The notes under the pieces: generated by a model
Database searches by the model: none
What the model was told of the DNA's origin: nothing
Seen by the model: only the letters and a program-made list of their open reading frames with translations
Shown: one piece after another, positions 8,004 to 17,111 of the stretch
Layout: each line of letters begins with the position of its first letter
Numbering within the stretch: position 1 is the stretch's first letter
Origin: Sphingomonadales bacterium
GTDB lineage: Bacteria; Pseudomonadota; Alphaproteobacteria; Sphingomonadales; Sphingomonadaceae
Assembly: GCA_004173185.1 (NCBI GenBank)
Contig: SEFZ01000014.1
Span: 1 to 64,000, forward strand
DNA length: 64,000 nt
Direction: 5' to 3'
Position numbers and translations under genes: made by a program

Positions 8004-8419
8004 CCGACGAAATTCCCGAGGGCTACACCTACGCTCCGTCCCCCAGCGCATTCCCGAATCATGTCGGGCGGATCTTTCACAAGACCGTCGAGGTACCCGG
8101 CGGCGAGCCGGAAAAATGGGTCGCGCTCTATGTCGCGGATCACCACGTCAACAGCTGGGGCATGGCGCATGGCGGGTTGATCGCGTTCCTTGCCGAAGTC
8201 GCGACCGCGTCGGCGGCGTGGGATCCTGCCGGCCCGCCGGTGGTCACGATCTCGCTGAACACGCAATTCCTGCGCGCGCCGAAGCTGGGCCAATTGCTCG
8301 AAATGCGCGCGCAGGCGTCACGGCGAACCCGCAGCCTGGTCTTTGTCGACGCGCAGGCGTTTGCCGGCGGCGAGCTTCAGTTCACGGCGACTGCGGTGAA
8401 CAAGGTGATCGGCGGCTAG
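8000..8419 (+). CDS. PaaI-type hotdog thioesterase
   Basis: About 139 residues with the hotdog-fold motif HVNSWGMAHGGLIAFLAEVATASA, in which the HGG segment followed by an acidic residue is the signature of PaaI/YbgC-like acyl-CoA thioesterases. The start at 8000 makes an ATGA overlap with the epoxide hydrolase stop; in-frame ATGs at 7976 and 7991 are possible. It would release CoA from stalled or dead-end acyl-CoAs in the catabolic region. The stop overlaps the convergent isochorismatase-like gene by 4 bases (CTAG). Confidence 0.75.
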   Translation: MTDEIPEGYTYAPSPSAFPNHVGRIFHKTVEVPGGEPEKWVALYVADHHVNSWGMAHGGLIAFLAEVATASAAWDPAGPPVVTISLNTQFLRAPKLGQLLEMRAQASRRTRSLVFVDAQAFAGGELQFTATAVNKVIGG

Positions 8420-9027
8420 CCCAGCGCGGCGATCACCGCTTCGGCGGTGGTGATCCGCGCGATCATGCGGAGCTGCTGTTCGACGATAACCTTATGCGTG
8501 TGCGGATCGGCGCCGGCGGTGCAGTCTTCGGGGATCACGACGTGGTAGCCGAGATCCACCGCCGTCATCGTGTTTCCCGGCATCGCGATATTGGTGGAGA
8601 CGCCGGTCAGCACGACGGTCGCGATATCCATCCGCCGCAGCGTCGCGTCGAGATTGGTGCCGTTGAAAGCGATCAGGCCCGCGGGACGATCGAGCACGAT
8701 ATCTTCCGCATGCGGCACCAGCTGCGGCACATAAGCGGCTTCCGGGCTGCCGACCTTCATCTTGCCGTGCTTGAGCGTGAGCGCGTTGATCAGCGAATTT
8801 GGCTTGATATCCGCCAGGTCGCGGCGGTGGATCACGGGCGCATGAATAACCGGCAGGCCATGTGCCCGAAAGGCGGCGGCGAGGGTGGCGATGCGATCCA
8901 GAATGCCGCGTTCGGCGACCTGCTGGGCCAGTTGCGGGAAGCCGCTGTACGCGGCATCGACCACGCCAAGCTGGCATTCGTTGACGATCAGCGCGGCGCG
9001 CCCCTCGATCTTCAGTTCACTTGCCAT
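8416..9027 (-). CDS. Isochorismatase-fold hydrolase without catalytic cysteine
   Basis: A 203-residue protein of the isochorismatase-like fold (ALIVNECQLGVVDA at residues 12-25, then PVIHAPVIH, VVLTGVSTNIAMPGNTM, PEDCTAGADPHTHK). In cysteine hydrolases of this fold the first motif carries an aspartate before x-Q and the second carries cysteine. Here the aspartate is glutamate (E-C-Q) and the cysteine position is alanine (N-I-A-M), so nicotinamidase-like chemistry is unlikely. True isochorismatases also lack the cysteine, but the H/G pattern of those is absent too. AAGGAGAG precedes the ATG at 9027. It diverges from the hydrolase at 9138. Function unknown. Confidence 0.75.
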   Translation of the reverse strand: MASELKIEGRAALIVNECQLGVVDAAYSGFPQLAQQVAERGILDRIATLAAAFRAHGLPVIHAPVIHRRDLADIKPNSLINALTLKHGKMKVGSPEAAYVPQLVPHAEDIVLDRPAGLIAFNGTNLDATLRRMDIATVVLTGVSTNIAMPGNTMTAVDLGYHVVIPEDCTAGADPHTHKVIVEQQLRMIARITTAEAVIAALG

Positions 9028-9137
9028 GCCACTCTCCTTTCGTGTGGCTTAGCGCAGTGTCGATCGGGCTTCGCGCACATACCTGATCAAATCCGGCACG
9101 CTTGCAGGCATGCCCTGGAGTGCGCACAGATGAGCGA

Positions 9138-10073
9138 ATGGAAGTCATCAAATCGGCTGGCATACTGGCCCCCTATCGCGGCGTGAAACCGCCCGCGCCG
9201 ACATGGTTCGACCGGGCTCTGGCGCAGGTTCCGGAACGATCGAGCTTCGATGTGGACGGCGTCGAGATCGAACTGCTCACCTGGGGACAGGTTGGTAAGC
9301 CCGGCTTGCTGTTCCTCCACGGTGACAGCGCGCATGCCGATTGGTGGGCGTTCATCGCGCCATTTTTTGCCGAGGAATGGCGCTGTGCCGCGATTTCGTG
9401 GAGCGGGATGGGGAGCTCGGGGCGACGCGCTACTTACACCTTCGGAGAGTGGGCGAGCGAAGCCATCGCGGCGATCGACGCGGCCCAGCTTGATGAGGAT
9501 GGAAAGGGTGTCATGATCGTCGCGCACTCGCTGGGCGGCTATCCGGCGCTGATCGCGGGGGAACGCATCGAGCGGGTGCGCGGGATCGTTGCACTCGACA
9601 GCGCGATCATTCCCAAGGCACTGATGGCAGATGTGCCGCGCCCGGTGCCGCGCCCGCACCGTGTCTATACCAGCCCGGAAGAAGCGCTGGCCCGGTTCCG
9701 GTTCATGCCACCCACCGTGGGTGACCAGCATTACGCTATCGATCATATCGCCCGGACAGGGATGACCCAGGTCGAGGGCGGCTGGCAGTGGCGTTTCGAC
9801 CCAGAGATCTGGCGCGATATCGAGACGAGAAGTGGCGATCTTCTCTCTGATTTGCCGCGCAAAGCGCGCTGCCCGCTGGCGTTGATCGTCGGCGAAGCTT
9901 CCGAACTGATCCGCGACGAGATCGCGACCTATATGCGCGGCATTTACCCTGAGGGCACGCCGTTTATCGGCATCCCGGAAGCGGGACATCACATCATGGC
10001 GGACCAGCCGCTTGCGCTCGTTGCAGCGCTACGCTCGTGCTTCGCGTATTGGCCGGAAAGGAAAGCGCAATGA
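9138..10073 (+). CDS. Alpha/beta hydrolase
   Basis: A 311-residue serine hydrolase. LFLHGDSAHADWW gives the oxyanion region, VAHSLGGYPAL the nucleophile elbow with Ser131, and EAGHHIM the catalytic histidine near residue 295. The ATG at 9138 is the first that gives the family's usual N-terminus; a TTG at 9102 is less likely and the ribosome site is weak. It shares an ATGA junction with the next dehydrogenase. Possible jobs are ester, lactone or carbon-carbon bond hydrolysis of a catabolic intermediate. Confidence 0.75.
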   Translation: MEVIKSAGILAPYRGVKPPAPTWFDRALAQVPERSSFDVDGVEIELLTWGQVGKPGLLFLHGDSAHADWWAFIAPFFAEEWRCAAISWSGMGSSGRRATYTFGEWASEAIAAIDAAQLDEDGKGVMIVAHSLGGYPALIAGERIERVRGIVALDSAIIPKALMADVPRPVPRPHRVYTSPEEALARFRFMPPTVGDQHYAIDHIARTGMTQVEGGWQWRFDPEIWRDIETRSGDLLSDLPRKARCPLALIVGEASELIRDEIATYMRGIYPEGTPFIGIPEAGHHIMADQPLALVAALRSCFAYWPERKAQ

Positions 10074-10840
10074 AGCTGAAGGGCAAAAAATTCGTCATCA
10101 CCGGATCTGCAACCGGCATGGGGGCGGCGACCACCGCGGCGTTCGTGCGCGAAGGGGCGGACGTGATCGGCTTTTATCGTAGCCGGGGATTCGAGGCGCT
10201 CGCCGAGCGATTGCAGGACGAACCCGGCAGTGCGCATTTCGTAAAGGTCGATGTGTCGGAAAAGGGCGAGGTTGATCCCGCGATGGCGGCTGCGGCCGAG
10301 CGGCTGGGTGGGCTCGACGGTCTGGTCCATGCCGCAGCGGTGTGTCCGACCACCGCGGCGGAAGATATTTCCATCGAGCAGATGATGGAGGTGCTGCGCG
10401 TCAATGTCGGCGGCACCATGCTGACCAATCAGGCGGTGTTGCCGTTCCTCAAGGCCAATGGGGGCGGGCGCATCCTCAATTTCGCATCGTCCACCGGCGC
10501 GACCGGTTCGGCGATCAAGGCCGATTATGCTGCGTCGAAGGGCGCGGTGCTGGCATGGAGCCGCTCGATCGCGAATGCCTGGGCGAAGCATAATGTGACC
10601 GTCAACATGATCTGCCCGGTGATCAGCACCGACATGTATCAGGCGACGCGCGACGCGATGACGCCCGAACAACTCGCCGCGCACGATGCATCGCTGGCGA
10701 CGGCGATCCCGCTGGGCGGCAAGTTCGGCGATCCGGATCGCGATTTCGCGCCCGTCGCGGTGTTCCTTGCCGGCGACGGCGCGCGCTTCATGACGGGACA
10801 GATGTTCTCGGTCGATGGCGGCGTATTGATGGCGCGCTAG
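10070..10840 (+). CDS. Short-chain dehydrogenase/reductase
   Basis: A 256-residue SDR with ITGSATGMGAAT, FASSTGATGSAIKADYAASKGAV (catalytic Ser and YxxxK) and a C-terminal RFMTGQMFSVDGGVLMAR. The start overlaps the hydrolase stop (ATGA). It is a clear paralogue of the dehydrogenase at 29607-30371: both share the YAASKGAVxAWxRSI segment, the STDMYQATRDAMTPEQLAxHD-like region and the FMTGQxFxVDGGVL tail. This pair may act on similar substrates in two branches. The stop overlaps the convergent flavin enzyme by 4 bases (CTAG). Confidence 0.85.
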   Translation: MKLKGKKFVITGSATGMGAATTAAFVREGADVIGFYRSRGFEALAERLQDEPGSAHFVKVDVSEKGEVDPAMAAAAERLGGLDGLVHAAAVCPTTAAEDISIEQMMEVLRVNVGGTMLTNQAVLPFLKANGGGRILNFASSTGATGSAIKADYAASKGAVLAWSRSIANAWAKHNVTVNMICPVISTDMYQATRDAMTPEQLAAHDASLATAIPLGGKFGDPDRDFAPVAVFLAGDGARFMTGQMFSVDGGVLMAR

Positions 10841-12843
10841 CAGGCGAGCTTCGGCACGTTCGCATATTGCGCGCTCAGGCCCTGAACCGCGCGATAGGCC
10901 ATGTGGACGGCATCGCCGATGCGGCCAACCTGCTGGCTGTCGCCCACCACGCTGACGGTGACGCCTGCATCGCGTAGCGCTTCGGCGAGTTGATCGGCGG
11001 GGCGGCGACCCTGGGCGAGCAGGAGGCGGTCGGCCTCTATTTCAGCCACGGTGCCGTCAGTTTCGATCATGACCTTGCCGTTCGCCACGCTGCGGACATG
11101 GCTGTTGTCGAGGACCGTGATCAGCGGGTTTTCGTGGAGGCGGCGAAGCAGGCCCATGCGATAGACCCAGTCGGCGGAGCGAGCGAGCTTGTCCGCCGGT
11201 GAGCGGCTGACGAGGGTGACGCGGATACCGTGATGCGCGCAGAATTCCGCGGTCTCACAACCGGTCTCCCCGCCGCCATAGACGATCGCGTGCGCCCCTT
11301 CGGCGAGCCCGAGGTCGCGCTCGCGCATCAGCAGGTCATAGGCGTCCATGACGATGGGGTCGTCGCTTCCTTCGATGGGCAGGTCGATGCGGCGGGTGCC
11401 CGCTGCGAGAATCGCGACGTCGGGTTTGAGCGCCAGAATGTCGGCGAGCTGCGCTTCCTTGCCGAAATGGCGGATGACTGCGCTTTCCGACAGGCGATTG
11501 CCGAGATAATCGGAATACCAGAACAACTTTTCTTTGCCGGGCGGCGTGGCCGAGGCGATGATGCCGCCGCCGGTGAAGCTGCGGGTCTCGAAGATATGCG
11601 TCTCGAAGCCGCTCTGCTGGAGCAGCAGCGCGGCAGAAGCGCCGCCTGGACCTGCCCCGATAACCACAGCGCGCTTGCCAGTGCCCATGTCGGATGGGAT
11701 CGGCGGATCGAGTTCGGTGCCGGTGCGCGGATTTTCTGCGCAGCCGACCTGAACGCGCCCGGGATGGGGGCTGATGCACCAGTTGCACGAGGTGCAGGGG
11801 CGGATCAGGTCGCGGCGTCCGGCCTTTGCCTTGTTCGCCCATTCGGGGTCGGTCAGCATCGGGCGGCCCAGCGCGATCAGGTCAACGTCACCGTCCGCGA
11901 TCGCCTTGTCGCCCGTCTCGGGCCAGCGGATCTGGCCTACGGCGATGACGGGTACGCCGGCTGCCTTGCGGATGCGGGCCGCATAGGGGATGCGCCAGCC
12001 TTCGGGCGTGGACATCGGCTCGACCACTTTCTCGAACGCGGTGCCGACACCCCAGCCGGTCGAGATGTGGAGTGCGTCGGCACCCGCTTCGACCAGACGG
12101 GGGGCAATGATTTCCATGTCGTCGATAGTCAGGCCGCCCGTGCGGAACTCGTCGGCGGAGAGGCGATAGACCAGGGGCCGATCGCCTATCGCGTCGCGAA
12201 CCGAGCGAATGACGGCAAGCGGGAAGGCGAGGCGGCGCTCGGGGTCTCCGCCCCAGGCGTCGTCCCGCTTGTTGCCCAGCGGCGAGATGAACTGGGTTAG
12301 CAGATAGCCGTGCGCGCCGTGCAGCTCGACGCCGTCATAGCCAGCCTCGATCGCGAGTGCGGCGGTGTTGCCGAACGAGGCGACCATTTTCACGACTTCA
12401 TCGGCGGTGAGGCCGCGGCAGTTCATCTTGGCCGGATCGCGCTTGGAGAAGATGTCGCTCGGTCCCACCGGCATGCCGCCGGGCAGCACCTTTGGATTCG
12501 CATATTGGCCGCCATGCTGGATCTGCATGAAGATCTTCGCGCCGGCTTCGTGGATCGTGCGGACAAGGCGGCGATGACCGTCGAGATTCTTGCGGTTGTC
12601 GAGCGTCAGCTGATATTCGTGCGCTCGGCCCGTGTCGGGATCGACACAGGTATATTCGACCACGATCAGACCCATCCCGCCCAGCGCGCGCTCGCGATAG
12701 AAAGCGATCATCGCGGGGGTAACTTCGCCGTTCAGGCCGCCGAGCTCGGTCGACATCGGGGCCATCACCAGCCTGTTGCGCAGCTCCACATCGCGGATCC
12801 GGAAGGGCGAGAACAGGTGGTGATAGGCCGTCGACATGGTCAT
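10837..12843 (-). CDS. 2,4-dienoyl-CoA reductase-like FMN/FAD/Fe-S oxidoreductase
   Basis: A 668-residue protein, the size of FadH-type enzymes (about 670). The N-terminal barrel (1-340) has the old-yellow-enzyme features VMAPMST, QIQHGGQYA and HGAHGYLLTQFISPLGN. Cys350, Cys353, Cys356 and Cys368 form a 4Fe-4S site (CTSCNWC, then GCAENP). The second half has a flavin-binding VVIGAGPGGASAAL and a pyridine-nucleotide site VYGGGETGCETAEF. The ATG at 12843 makes an ATGA overlap with the upstream acyl-CoA dehydrogenase. It would reduce a conjugated double bond in an unsaturated acyl-CoA or enone intermediate. Confidence 0.85.
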   Translation of the reverse strand: MTMSTAYHHLFSPFRIRDVELRNRLVMAPMSTELGGLNGEVTPAMIAFYRERALGGMGLIVVEYTCVDPDTGRAHEYQLTLDNRKNLDGHRRLVRTIHEAGAKIFMQIQHGGQYANPKVLPGGMPVGPSDIFSKRDPAKMNCRGLTADEVVKMVASFGNTAALAIEAGYDGVELHGAHGYLLTQFISPLGNKRDDAWGGDPERRLAFPLAVIRSVRDAIGDRPLVYRLSADEFRTGGLTIDDMEIIAPRLVEAGADALHISTGWGVGTAFEKVVEPMSTPEGWRIPYAARIRKAAGVPVIAVGQIRWPETGDKAIADGDVDLIALGRPMLTDPEWANKAKAGRRDLIRPCTSCNWCISPHPGRVQVGCAENPRTGTELDPPIPSDMGTGKRAVVIGAGPGGASAALLLQQSGFETHIFETRSFTGGGIIASATPPGKEKLFWYSDYLGNRLSESAVIRHFGKEAQLADILALKPDVAILAAGTRRIDLPIEGSDDPIVMDAYDLLMRERDLGLAEGAHAIVYGGGETGCETAEFCAHHGIRVTLVSRSPADKLARSADWVYRMGLLRRLHENPLITVLDNSHVRSVANGKVMIETDGTVAEIEADRLLLAQGRRPADQLAEALRDAGVTVSVVGDSQQVGRIGDAVHMAYRAVQGLSAQYANVPKLAC

Positions 12844-14000
12844 GCCCGCTGGTTGAAGCGACGGCCGACCAGGGCCGATGCGATGTTGGTCTTTTGCACG
12901 TCGGTGGTGCCGCCGGCGATGCCCCATGCATAGCTGTCGCGGACGCGCTGCTCCATGCGATATTCCTTCGAATAGCCATAGCCGCCCATGATCTGCAGGC
13001 CCTTGGAAGCCACCTCGACAACCATCTCGTTCGAGAAGCATTTCGCGACCGAGGATTCCATGATCGAAGGCAGGCCCTGGCTGGCATTCACCGCGGCGCG
13101 ATAGATCAGCAGGCGCGATGCCTCGACCTTCATCTGCATTTCGGCGAGCTTCATCTGGATCGCCTGGAAATCCACGATCGGCTTGCCGAACTGGGTGCGC
13201 TCCTGCGCATATTCGGTGGCTTCCTCCAGCGCCGCAGCGGCGATGCCGAGGCCCATCGTGGCGTTGCCGCAACGCTCGAGGCTGAACGCGGTCATCAGCT
13301 TGGCGAAGCCACCCTTGGGGACGATCAGATTGTCCTTCGGCACGCGGACTTCGTCGAGGAAGATGTCGGCCGAAGGAATGCCGCGAAAGCCCATCAATTG
13401 CTCCGGACGACCGAAGCTGAGCCCTGCGCGCTCCTTCTCGACCAGCACCGCGCCGATGCCCTTGGCGCCGAGTTCGCCATCGAAGCGGCAATAGACGATA
13501 TAGACGTCGGAATGCCCGCCGCCCGAGCACCAGCGCTTCTGCCCGGAGATGACGATTTCGTCGCCGTCATAACGCGCGGCGGTAGTGAGATCGGTGAGCG
13601 CGGTGCCGGCCGAGGGCTCGGACATCGAGACCGCAACGATCTTCTCGCCCTTGATCACTTCGGGAAGGATGCGGGCTTTGAGGCTCTCGCTCGCGAAATG
13701 CTCGACGGTGCGCACCGGGCCGGTCGCGCTTTCGAAGATCGGCCAGGCGACGGCGGGAGAGATCATCGCGAACTGTTCGAGGACTACCAGCGCTTCGAGA
13801 TGACCCAGGCCCAGGCCGCCATATTGCTCCGGCAGGTTGATGCCGAGAAAGCCCATCTCGCCATAGCGTTTGCGCATCGCGTCGGGCAGCGGCATCGCCT
13901 TTTCTTCCATCTCGCGCGAGAGGTCCATCAGCTCGGTACGGGCGAACTTGCGCGCGGTTTCCTGGAGGTCGCGCTGCGTATCAGTAAGCTGGAAATCCAT
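12840..14000 (-). CDS. Acyl-CoA dehydrogenase
   Basis: A 386-residue acyl-CoA dehydrogenase. Flavin/substrate segments VSMSEPSAGTALTDL and IVISGQKRWCSGGG are present, followed by AFSLERCGNATMGLG, ERTQFGKPIVDFQAIQMKLAEM and LQIMGGYGYSKEY. At the position of the classical EGT glutamate the sequence is AGGTTD, so the catalytic base is probably the Glu of SLERCG, as in isovaleryl/long-chain types. The ATG at 14000 lies 4 bases after the stop of the acyl-CoA synthetase. It is the middle gene of a minus-strand operon with that synthetase and the dienoyl-CoA reductase-like enzyme. Confidence 0.85.
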   Translation of the reverse strand: MDFQLTDTQRDLQETARKFARTELMDLSREMEEKAMPLPDAMRKRYGEMGFLGINLPEQYGGLGLGHLEALVVLEQFAMISPAVAWPIFESATGPVRTVEHFASESLKARILPEVIKGEKIVAVSMSEPSAGTALTDLTTAARYDGDEIVISGQKRWCSGGGHSDVYIVYCRFDGELGAKGIGAVLVEKERAGLSFGRPEQLMGFRGIPSADIFLDEVRVPKDNLIVPKGGFAKLMTAFSLERCGNATMGLGIAAAALEEATEYAQERTQFGKPIVDFQAIQMKLAEMQMKVEASRLLIYRAAVNASQGLPSIMESSVAKCFSNEMVVEVASKGLQIMGGYGYSKEYRMEQRVRDSYAWGIAGGTTDVQKTNIASALVGRRFNQRA

Positions 14001-14004
14001 GTGT

Positions 14005-16128
14005 TCAGGCTTTCGTTTCGATGACGGCGTCAAGCGCCACGACACCAGTGGTGCGGACGACGAGCGGGTTCACTTCAATGGTGGCAATCTGGTCGGCATG
14101 CTGGACCGCGAGGATCGAAAGACCCGATACGGCCTTTGCCAGCGCCTCGATGTCGTGGCGGGGCGAGCCGCGCCAGCCGGTGAGGAGCGGCGCGGTCTTG
14201 AGCTTGCCGATCATCTCCAGGACCTGGGCTTCGCTGACCGGGGCCAGTGCGCATACGGTGTCCTTGAGCAGCTCGACGAGCGTACCGCCGAGGCCGAAGG
14301 TGACGACCGGGCCAAAGGCTTCGTCATGGTGGATGCCGACGATCGTCTCGACGCCGCCCTTCACCATTTCGGAGATGAGATAGCCGTCGATCTTCGCATC
14401 GGGCAGCTGTTGTGGGATGCTTGCCGCCATCTTCGCCACCGCATCGCGGACCGCTTCCGCTGAGGCGAGGCCGAGCGCGACGCCGCCATATTCGGTCTTG
14501 TGCAGGATGTCCGCGGAAACCACCTTCACGACGACCGGGAAGCCGATCTCGGACGCGCGTTGCGCTGCGTCTTCTGGCGAAGTGGCAAGCGCTTCCTTGG
14601 GAGACGGCACGCCCGCGTCGGCGAGCAGCGCCTTCGCCTGCGCTTCGTTAAGCTTGCCTTCGATTGCCAGCGGCGCGGCGGCGGGGAGCGTCAGGGGCTC
14701 GGGCGCAGGCTGGGCGAAGGTTTCGCGATACTTGGCCAGTGCGGAGAGCGCGGCGATCCCGCGCGAGGGATCCTCGAACGCCAGCAGGCCCTTGGCATCA
14801 TATTCGCGAACCATTTCCGGATCCGCGGTGACCGAGACGAACACCAGCTGCTCAGGCGCGCGGGAATGCGCGTTGGCGATCGCCTGTTGCAGCGGGCGTG
14901 CCATTGATGGTGCCGCGCCGGCGATGCCGAGGAAGATCAACGTGGCGTCGAATGCTTCGCTTGCGAACACCGCGTCGAGGGTTTTCTCCATGATGTCGTG
15001 ATTGGTCGTAACCAGCCCGGTCATGTCGATCGGATTGGCGGGCGAGCAATGCGGCACCAGTGCCTTGAGCGCAGCCTGGGTATCGGCGGGAACCTGGCCC
15101 ATTTCGAGCCCGGCATCGCTGACGAAATCGGCGCATTGCACGCCGACTCCGCCCGAGATGCTGATCACGCCGACGCGCGGGCCCTTGGGCAGCACGCCCT
15201 TCGACAAGGCATAAGCGATGTCGAGCATCTCGTCGGTCGTGCGGGCGCGGTGGACGCCGTAATGATCGAACACTGCGTCATAGACGCTGTCTTCGCCAGT
15301 GAGCGAGGCAGTGTGGCTGGCTGCGGCGGCGCTACCCTCGGCGGTGCGGCCGACTTTCATCATCACTACCGGCTTGCAGGCGCGGCGGGCGCGGTCGAGC
15401 GCGGCGATCAGCTTCCGGCTGTCACGCAGACCCTCGATATAAGCGAGCAGGATTTCGCTCTCTTCCTGGCCTGCCATCCAGTGGAGCGCATCGCCGATAT
15501 CGACATCGGCTTCGTTGCCGGTCGTGACCCACTGGCTGATGCCGAGCCCGCGCCGGAACAAATGCTTCATCAGATAGCCGCCATAGCCGCCACTCTGACT
15601 GGCGACGGCGATCTTGCCGGGAGCGGGGACGCCTTCCTCCAGCGCCGATGCAAAGGTGCCATAGAAGCGGGCATGGGTGTTCATCAGCCCCATGCAATTG
15701 GGACCTAGAATACGCAGACCCGCAGCGCGCGCGGTGGCGACGATCCGGTCCTGCTTGGCTTGTCCTTCTTCGCCGCTTTCGGAGAAGCCCGCGCCATATA
15801 GCACCGCGGAGCGAACGCCCATGGCGATGCAGTCCTCGATGGTCTGCTGGGTTACGTCCGCGCCGATCGCAAGCAATGCGCAATCGACGGGCCCCGGCAC
15901 GTCGCTGATCGACGGATAGGCGGTGAGGCCCTGTATCTCCGTACGGCCCGGATTGACCGGATAGATGGGGCCGTCAAACCCGGCTTCGAGCAAATATTGG
16001 ATCGGGCGGCCACCGAAGCGCCGCTGGTCGCTCGATGCTCCGATAACCGCGATCGATCGCGGCGCGAAAAGCGCGGTGAGGTTCTCGGACGCGAGGTCCG
16101 CCTGGGATTCTGAAATCATCGTAGCCAT
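14005..16128 (-). CDS. ADP-forming acyl-CoA synthetase (acetate-CoA ligase family)
   Basis: A 707-residue fusion of the two acetyl-CoA synthetase (ADP-forming) subunits: CoA-binding domain (SIAVIGASSDQRRFGGRPI), succinyl-CoA-ligase-like domain with the phospho-histidine segment AAASHTASLTGED, and a C-terminal ATP-grasp domain (FPVVVKVVSADILHKTEYGGVALGL). Such enzymes activate carboxylic acids or run backwards to make ATP. It heads the operon that continues into the acyl-CoA dehydrogenase and the dienoyl-CoA reductase-like enzyme, and it is divergent from the large plus-strand operon. The ATG at 16128 has a weak ribosome site; ATG 16119 is an alternative. A second copy lies at 23985. Confidence 0.85.
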   Translation of the reverse strand: MATMISESQADLASENLTALFAPRSIAVIGASSDQRRFGGRPIQYLLEAGFDGPIYPVNPGRTEIQGLTAYPSISDVPGPVDCALLAIGADVTQQTIEDCIAMGVRSAVLYGAGFSESGEEGQAKQDRIVATARAAGLRILGPNCMGLMNTHARFYGTFASALEEGVPAPGKIAVASQSGGYGGYLMKHLFRRGLGISQWVTTGNEADVDIGDALHWMAGQEESEILLAYIEGLRDSRKLIAALDRARRACKPVVMMKVGRTAEGSAAAASHTASLTGEDSVYDAVFDHYGVHRARTTDEMLDIAYALSKGVLPKGPRVGVISISGGVGVQCADFVSDAGLEMGQVPADTQAALKALVPHCSPANPIDMTGLVTTNHDIMEKTLDAVFASEAFDATLIFLGIAGAAPSMARPLQQAIANAHSRAPEQLVFVSVTADPEMVREYDAKGLLAFEDPSRGIAALSALAKYRETFAQPAPEPLTLPAAAPLAIEGKLNEAQAKALLADAGVPSPKEALATSPEDAAQRASEIGFPVVVKVVSADILHKTEYGGVALGLASAEAVRDAVAKMAASIPQQLPDAKIDGYLISEMVKGGVETIVGIHHDEAFGPVVTFGLGGTLVELLKDTVCALAPVSEAQVLEMIGKLKTAPLLTGWRGSPRHDIEALAKAVSGLSILAVQHADQIATIEVNPLVVRTTGVVALDAVIETKA

Positions 16129-16320
16129 GTAGCCGAGCCTTTGACGCGAACCCGCCTAGCTTCCAACCGGCTGCGGGAATCGAACACATCCATGCTAAGC
16201 CCTTCAACGGGCAGCGAACTGGTGTACGCCCCGATTGGTACGGGATACATCCTGCTTCGACTTTGGCGAGGAAGTGCGCAGTTAAGCTGTGTCTTGCGCC
16301 CAGAATTTGACAGGGGTTGG
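16129..16320. promoter_or_regulatory. Divergent promoter region of two catabolic operons
   Basis: A 192-base region drives the synthetase operon leftwards and the 12.5-kb hydratase operon rightwards. It contains GTAC separated by ten bases from a second GTAC (around 16226-16243) and several short A/T-rich tracts, but no repeat as strong as the array at 1841. I cannot place promoters with confidence. Confidence 0.35.
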
Positions 16321-17109
16321 ATGTCCGATTTCGTTCTTCGGCAGGAGCATGGCGACATTGTCGTCTTCACGCTCAATGCACCACAGACGCGCAACGCGAT
16401 CTCGCTCGAGATGCGCGAGCAATTACTTGGCTATCTCAAAGAGGCGACGAACTCGCCAACGATCCGCGCGATTGTTCTAACCGGGGCGGAGGGTAATTTC
16501 TGTTCGGGTGGCGCGTTGCAGCCGATCAACGGCCAGGCTGCGCTCAAGCCCGATGCCCAGCGGACACGGCGCAACATTGCGATGCTGCAAGACATTGTGC
16601 GCATCCTGAGCGCGGGACCAAAGCCGACGATCGCTGCCGTCGAAGGCTATGCTTATGGTGCCGGTTTATCGCTTGCGGCCGCATGCGATGTGCTGGTTGC
16701 GGGAGACACGGCGCGCTTCTGTGCATCGTTCGGCAAGATCGGATTGATGGCCGATGCAGGTTTGATCTGGTCGCTGCCGCAGCGGGTAGGGCCGGCCAAG
16801 GCGCGCGAGATCATGCTCACCGGGCGGGTCGTTGATGCTGCCCAGGCAGGCGAGATAGGGTTGGCGAACCATGTTGTCCCGGCCGGTGGCGCATTGGAAG
16901 AGGCGAAGGCGATTGCCAATGGCTTTGCCAATATCGCCCCGCTCGCTATCGCATCGATGAAGCGCGTGCTGGCGCGCGGGCCAAATTCGCTCGAAGACGT
17001 GCTTCATGCCGAGAGCGACGCCCAGCCGGTGCTGACGCTCAGCCAAGATTATGTCGAGGGCCGCGCCGCGTTCAAGGAACGCCGCGCGCCGGTCTTCCGC
17101 GGAGCCTGA
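16321..17109 (+). CDS. Enoyl-CoA hydratase/isomerase family protein
   Basis: A 262-residue crotonase-fold protein: LNAPQTRNAISLEM, NFCSGGALQPI (oxyanion hole) and AVEGYAYGAGLSLAAACDVLVA, then ASFGKIGLMADAGLIWSLPQRVG. The usual catalytic glutamates in PExxxGxxPGxGG are absent, so hydration is not assured; PaaG-like isomerase or ring-opening hydrolase activity is possible. I use ATG 16321, where the family's N-terminus begins and AGGGG lies upstream, rather than the long frame from 16141. It is the first gene of an operon that runs with minimal gaps to 28817. Confidence 0.8.
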   Translation: MSDFVLRQEHGDIVVFTLNAPQTRNAISLEMREQLLGYLKEATNSPTIRAIVLTGAEGNFCSGGALQPINGQAALKPDAQRTRRNIAMLQDIVRILSAGPKPTIAAVEGYAYGAGLSLAAACDVLVAGDTARFCASFGKIGLMADAGLIWSLPQRVGPAKAREIMLTGRVVDAAQAGEIGLANHVVPAGGALEEAKAIANGFANIAPLAIASMKRVLARGPNSLEDVLHAESDAQPVLTLSQDYVEGRAAFKERRAPVFRGA

Positions 17110-17111
17110 CC

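Noticed and set aside
10837..13530. 897-residue fusion of acyl-CoA dehydrogenase and flavin oxidoreductase
   Set aside because: The N-terminal part is an out-of-frame reading of the dehydrogenase gene; the true start is the ATG at 12843.
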